Position numbers and translations under genes: made by a program. DNA of 20,028 nucleotides. It comes from Collimonas sp. UBA1456. GTDB taxonomy: Bacteria > Pseudomonadota > Gammaproteobacteria > Burkholderiales > Burkholderiaceae_D. The notes under the pieces were generated by a model. It was given only the letters and a program-made list of their open reading frames with translations. It searched no databases and was not told where the DNA came from. Of this stretch, positions 16,765 through 20,028 are shown in pieces; within the stretch, counting starts at the first letter, position 1, and each line of letters begins with the position of its first letter. The stretch lies in contig DCSW01000109.1 of assembly GCA_002325825.1 (NCBI GenBank), positions 35,128-55,155 on the forward strand. The letters run 5' to 3'.

Positions 16765-17307
16765 TTAGCCGATCAAACGACCACCACGTACGCGCAAACC
16801 TTTTTTTGCTAGGCTGGGCGCCAATGCACTTAAATGCGCCGACGCATCGACGCTGTGCGCATGGCAAATCGCCACCGCCAACGCATCCGCAGCGTCGGTT
16901 CCGGGCAAACCAGGCAACAACAGCAAGCGCTGTACCATATCCTGAACCTGCTGCTTGTGCGCCTTGCCATGCCCAGACACGGCCTGCTTGATCTGCAGCG
17001 CGGTGTACTCGGCCACGAGCAAATCAACACTGACAAGTGCACAAATCGCCGCGCCGCGAGCCTGACCGAGCAGTAGCGTAGATTCCGGATTGACGTTGAC
17101 GAAGACTTTTTCGATGGCCGAGCAATCGGGTCTGTAAGTAAGGATGACTTCCGAAACGCTTGCCAATATCACCTTCAATCGTTTTGGCAGATCGGCATCC
17201 GGCGTCTTGATCGCGCCTGATGCGACATAGCTGAGCCTATAGCCATGCTTATCGATAATACCGAAGCCGGTAGTCCTAAGTCCGGGATCGATGCCGAGGA
17301 TTTTCAT
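16765..17307 (-). CDS. ruvC: Crossover junction endodeoxyribonuclease RuvC
   Basis: RuvC is the Holliday-junction resolvase that acts with RuvAB in recombinational repair. I start it at ATG 17307, giving 180 residues, the usual length. The frame stays open to an ATG at 17427, but the extra 40 residues are not RuvC-like. All four catalytic acids are in place: Asp7 (GIDPGLRTTG), Glu66 (AIEKVFVNVNPES), Asp138 and Asp141 (GTDAADALAVA). GQARGAA and the basic KQAVSGHGKAHK segment are also typical. No strong Shine-Dalgarno is visible. The 171-nt gap after purH (17308-17478) holds nothing I can name. ruvA and ruvB, which usually follow ruvC, are absent; an AT-rich region and mraZ come next instead. 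Confidence 0.95.
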   Translation of the reverse strand: MKILGIDPGLRTTGFGIIDKHGYRLSYVASGAIKTPDADLPKRLKVILASVSEVILTYRPDCSAIEKVFVNVNPESTLLLGQARGAAICALVSVDLLVAEYTALQIKQAVSGHGKAHKQQVQDMVQRLLLLPGLPGTDAADALAVAICHAHSVDASAHLSALAPSLAKKGLRVRGGRLIG

Positions 17308-17478
17308 ATGATACTTGTGCCCCCATAGGAGAGCACGACGTGACCGCAGGTTAGGGTAACCGGTGAGCGACATAGCGCGGCGACCGCGTGGACACAAGAA
17401 GCCCACCCTAGCCACCGAATCAGACATATGAGCCGCCAGCGAGCCAGAAATCGACTGCCCGGCAATCTCCGGCCGTTC

Positions 17479-19044
17479 TTAATGACGGAAGTGGCGGGTA
17501 CCGGTGAACAGCATGACGACGCCATGTTCGTCAGCCGCATCAATAACTTCCTGGTCGCGTATCGAACCGCCAGGCTGAATCACACAAGTCGCGCCGGCAT
17601 CCAACACCACATCCAGGCCGTCGCGGAACGGGAAGAATGCGTCTGAAGCAACTGCCGAGTCAACCAGCGACAAACCGGCGTTTTGCGCCTTGATCGAGGC
17701 AATACGAGCGGAATCTATCCGGCTCATCTGGCCGGCACCAACGCCGAGCGTCATACCGTTACTGCAGAATACGATGGCATTCGACTTGACGAATTTGGCA
17801 ACGCGCCAGGCAAACATCAAGTCTTGCAATTGTTGCTGGGTTGGCTGCTTCTTGCTGACCACCTTCAATTCGCTCAATGCGACATTGCGGGCATCTGGCG
17901 ATTGCACCAGCAAACCGCCACCGACACTCTTGAAATCGTGGAAGTTGATGCCATGCGCCAGCGGAATTTCCAGCAAGCGGACATTCTGCTTGGCGGCAAA
18001 AACCTGCTTGGCCTGCTCGGTGAACGATGGTGCGATGATCACTTCGACGAATTGCTTGGCAATCGCTTCGGCAGCATTGCCATCGAGTTCCCGATTGAAG
18101 GCAATGATGCCGCCAAAGGCTGAGATTGGATCGGTTTTCAGCGCTTTGCTGTAGGCTTCCAGCGGATTGCAGCCGATAGCAACGCCGCAAGAATTGGCAT
18201 GCTTGATGATGATGCAGGCGGTTTCGTTGAAAGTCTTGACGCATTCCCAGGCCACATCGGCGTCGGCGATGTTGTTGTAAGACAACTCTTTGCCCTGTAA
18301 CTGTTTGTAGTTCGCCAGCGCACCGTCGACATGACGGGTATCGCGGTAGAACGCCGCCGATTGATGCGGGTTTTCGCCGTAGCGCATTTCCTGCATTTTT
18401 TCAAAATTCAGACTCAAGGTCGCCGGATAGCAACTGCTGGTCGCGTGCTGTTTGTCTTCGCAGAGCGAAGTGAAATAGTTGGTGATCGCGCCATCGTATT
18501 GCGCGGTATGAGCAAACACCTTCTTGGCCAGCGCAAGCTTAGTGCCGTAACCGACTTCGCCATCATTGGCTTTCAGCTCGATCAACACAGCGGAGTAATC
18601 GCTGGAATCACACAGCACGATCACGTCCTTATAGTTCTTGGCCGAGGAGCGTAGCATGGCCGGGCCGCCGATGTCGATATTCTCGATCGCATCTTCAAGC
18701 GAGCAATATTCCTTGGCGGTAGTTTGCTGGAACGGATACAGGTTACCAACCACCATATCGATGGTTGGAATCTGGTATTGCGCCAGCGCGGCAACATGCT
18801 CAGGAAAGTCGCGACGCGCCAGAATGCCGCCATGAACTTTTGGATGCAGAGTCTTGATGCGGCCATCGAGCATTTCCGGGAAGCCGGTGTAATCAGCGAC
18901 TTCCATTACCTTGATGCCGTTATCGGCCAGTAACTTGGCGGTACCGCCGGTCGACAGAATATTCACTCCCAGCGCCGACAACTCTTTTGCGAAATCAAGT
19001 ATCCCGGTTTTATCAGATACGGAAATGAGGGCTTGTTTAATCAT
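17479..19044 (-). CDS. purH: Bifunctional AICAR formyltransferase / IMP cyclohydrolase PurH
   Basis: PurH carries out the last two steps of de novo IMP synthesis in the cytoplasm. The 521-residue product has the N-terminal MGS-like cyclohydrolase domain (ALISVSDKTGILDFA; DGRIKTLHPKVHGG at 60-73) and the C-terminal transformylase domain with RYGENPHQSAAFYR (221-234). The transformylase catalytic motif reads KHANSCG (281-287). Lys281 and His282 are kept, but the usual Pro of KHxNPCG is Ser285, one C-to-T change away. GGSIRDQEVIDAADEHG near the end is normal. The ATG at 19044 has only a weak AGAG upstream. The protein looks complete and functional apart from the Ser. Confidence 0.96.
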   Translation of the reverse strand: MIKQALISVSDKTGILDFAKELSALGVNILSTGGTAKLLADNGIKVMEVADYTGFPEMLDGRIKTLHPKVHGGILARRDFPEHVAALAQYQIPTIDMVVGNLYPFQQTTAKEYCSLEDAIENIDIGGPAMLRSSAKNYKDVIVLCDSSDYSAVLIELKANDGEVGYGTKLALAKKVFAHTAQYDGAITNYFTSLCEDKQHATSSCYPATLSLNFEKMQEMRYGENPHQSAAFYRDTRHVDGALANYKQLQGKELSYNNIADADVAWECVKTFNETACIIIKHANSCGVAIGCNPLEAYSKALKTDPISAFGGIIAFNRELDGNAAEAIAKQFVEVIIAPSFTEQAKQVFAAKQNVRLLEIPLAHGINFHDFKSVGGGLLVQSPDARNVALSELKVVSKKQPTQQQLQDLMFAWRVAKFVKSNAIVFCSNGMTLGVGAGQMSRIDSARIASIKAQNAGLSLVDSAVASDAFFPFRDGLDVVLDAGATCVIQPGGSIRDQEVIDAADEHGVVMLFTGTRHFRH

Positions 19045-19093
19045 AATGAGAACTCTGGAAGTGATAATGAATGACAGGAAGAAAAGCGAATAA

Positions 19094-19109
19094 ATACATC
19101 ATACATCAT
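19094..19109. repeat. Tandem 7-bp repeat ATACATC
   Basis: ATACATC is repeated twice in tandem (19094-19107), followed by AT, in the purH leader between the putative fis terminator and the purH start. Short and of unknown meaning. Confidence 0.4.
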
Positions 19110-19110
19110 G

Positions 19111-19140
19111 AAAGGAAAAGTGCCGCACCCCATTGCGGCA
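19111..19140 (-). terminator. Putative intrinsic terminator after fis
   Basis: On the minus strand TGCCGCA, a 6-nt loop and TGCGGCA form a perfect 7-bp GC-rich stem (19121-19140), followed by CTTTTCCTTT (19120-19111). It starts about 120 nt after the fis stop and precedes purH. The U-tract is interrupted by C, so efficiency may be partial. Confidence 0.55.
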
Positions 19141-19259
19141 ACCACAGCACGCTACCGACGCTCATCCTGATTACATATTTTGTACCTGACTGATTGCCGT
19201 TGGATACGATGCCTGCCGATGGGGCGTGACCAGCACACCCGGCAAGGCCTATATGAAAA

Positions 19260-19493
19260 TCACAAAAGACCGTGCTGCTGCAGCTTCTTACGTAAGGTAT
19301 TGCGGTTGATGCCCAGCATTTCAGCCGCATGCGACTGGTTACCCTCGGCACGCGCGATCACGGCTTCTAAAACCGGTTTTTCCACTGTGGAAATCACCAT
19401 GTGATAGACATTCGACGGTGGCTGTTCGCCCAGATCTTTGAAATATTTTTCAAGGCTCTGCTTGACCACGTCTTGGATACTTTCTTTGCTCAT
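19260..19493 (-). CDS. fis: Fis family DNA-binding protein
   Basis: Fis is a small nucleoid protein that bends DNA and modulates transcription and recombination. The 77-residue product from ATG 19493 matches betaproteobacterial Fis in length. It has an N-terminal dimerisation region (VVKQSLEKYFKDLG, 9-22) and a C-terminal helix-turn-helix (ARAEGNQSHAAEMLGINRNT, 47-66, then LRKKLQQHGLL). The frame remains open upstream to 19580, but that extension is not Fis-like. The leader has no good Shine-Dalgarno; instead there is a run of nine A residues (19516-19508) 15-23 nt before the ATG. It lies downstream of dusB as in many proteobacteria, but dusB is decayed here and the two genes are about 200 nt apart. 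Confidence 0.93.
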   Translation of the reverse strand: MSKESIQDVVKQSLEKYFKDLGEQPPSNVYHMVISTVEKPVLEAVIARAEGNQSHAAEMLGINRNTLRKKLQQHGLL

Positions 19494-19637
19494 GCTTTTG
19501 ACTATTCTTTTTTTTTGAGGGCTTATATGGAATTTCGCTGGCGAGCATACCACCACGGTGACGCATGCCACCGCTATCAACGTCGGCTACATCACCAACG
19601 ATATGTTGGGTAAGTTCTGTTGATCTGATTCAGGCCA

Positions 19638-19653
19638 CCAAGCATCTGCTTGG
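19638..19653. repeat. Hairpin CCAAGC-ATCT-GCTTGG between dusB and fis
   Basis: A perfect 6-bp stem with a 4-nt loop lies between the dusB remnant and fis. GGCC sequences on both sides (19633-19636, 19652-19655) offer an alternative pairing. No T-run follows on the minus strand. It could be a remnant structure, a leader hairpin of fis, or a protein site. Confidence 0.45.
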
Positions 19654-19689
19654 CCATTTCTTATTATAACCGTTCCCCAAACGCAAACT

Positions 19690-20028
19690 GCGATTCAAGA
19701 AGTTATTTACTGCAGTCAGCTACTGGCCACGGTCTTCCAGTAGGTTCATGCGTTGCCGAAATGTCCCCTCGAAAAATCATGCACATACAAACCGATATGC
19801 TTGCGAGTGGTACGCGCACTCATCAGATGTTGCACTTCGGTCATCAGCCGCGCTGGCAAATAGTCTTCAGTACGCAGGTAATGGTCAATCTGGCCGAAAA
19901 TCCACGGCTGACCCTGCACAGCGCGGCTGACCATGATAGCGTCGGCCTTGGTGAATTCTAGTACCTGGCGTGCCTTTTCGGGCGTCTTGATGTCGTCGTT
20001 GACGACCACCGGAATATTCACCGCCGCC
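19690..20028 (-). pseudogene. dusB: dusB 3' part, apparently degraded (5' end outside window)
   Basis: DusB reduces uridine to dihydrouridine in tRNA using FMN. The visible part reads well at first (IPVVVNDDIKTPEKARQVLE, then QGQPWIFGQIDHYL). It then shows damage against the family as I recall it. About 19 residues of the C-terminal helical domain are missing between TEVQHLM and ARTTRKHIG, near 19815. The frame shifts by one base around the C4 run at 19765-19768, so the original frame stops at 19746. The correct ending reappears in the next frame (TFRQRMNLLEDRGQ, then LTAVNNFLN), interrupted by TAG at 19722-19720 where a Gln codon is expected. Conserved NGDI reads NDDI and the usual GRA reads SRA. 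Whether the upstream half is intact cannot be seen. Confidence 0.8.

Noticed and set aside
17308..17427. ruvC extended upstream to ATG 17427
   Set aside because: RuvC proteins begin at MKILGIDPG. The 40-residue extension is not family-like.
19557..19664. Short minus-strand ORF (MAKQMLGGLNQINR and onward) between dusB and fis
   Set aside because: It is only about 21 codons, has no ribosome binding site and overlaps the hairpin; nothing supports translation.
1..20028. CRISPR arrays, tRNA or rRNA genes, insertion sequences, prophage or toxin-antitoxin genes
   Set aside because: I saw no repeat-spacer pattern, cloverleaf, transposase or phage-like gene on either strand. The window is core chromosome.

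Overview
The window is a chromosomal segment from a betaproteobacterium, most likely in or near Oxalobacteraceae (Burkholderiales). The reasons are the MurG variant it carries, the 77-residue Fis, and the order dusB-fis-purH-ruvC next to a complete division and cell wall (dcw) cluster. The taxonomic call comes from remembered family resemblance, not from a database search. Every gene I can support lies on the minus strand, so transcription runs from the right edge (position 20028) to the left edge.

Region by region, in the direction of transcription. (1) 19690-20028 is the 3' part of dusB. It appears broken by a missing block of about 19 codons, a one-base frameshift and a nonsense codon. (2) fis (19260-19493) is followed by a putative intrinsic terminator. 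(3) purH (17479-19044) and ruvC (16765-17307) follow; ruvA and ruvB are not found after ruvC. (4) 16279-16764 is an AT-rich gene-free stretch with several dyads and direct repeats. It carries the apparent dcw promoter (TTGACC, 17 nt, TAAAGT) overlapped by three MraZ-type boxes at exact 10-bp spacing. (5) 359-16278 is the dcw cluster: mraZ, rsmH, ftsL, ftsI, murE, murF, mraY, murD, ftsW, murG, murC, ddlB, ftsQ, ftsA. (6) 1-358 is gene-free. ftsZ would be expected next but does not start inside the window.

The dcw genes form one tight transcription unit. Seven junctions overlap (six by 4 bp in ATGA or GTGA form, one by 11 bp) and the other gaps are 1 to 26 nt. MurC, MurD, MurE and MurF add L-Ala, D-Glu, meso-diaminopimelate and D-Ala-D-Ala to UDP-MurNAc, and Ddl supplies the D-Ala-D-Ala. 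MraY and MurG make lipid I and lipid II. FtsW and FtsI polymerise and cross-link septal peptidoglycan. FtsL, FtsQ and FtsA build the divisome. MraZ is the autoregulator and RsmH a 16S rRNA methyltransferase.

I found no undescribed biological system. The most interesting observations are the decayed dusB beside an intact fis, the MraZ operator and promoter architecture, the unusual ruvC-mraZ junction, and a MurG in which the HEQN active-site block is replaced.
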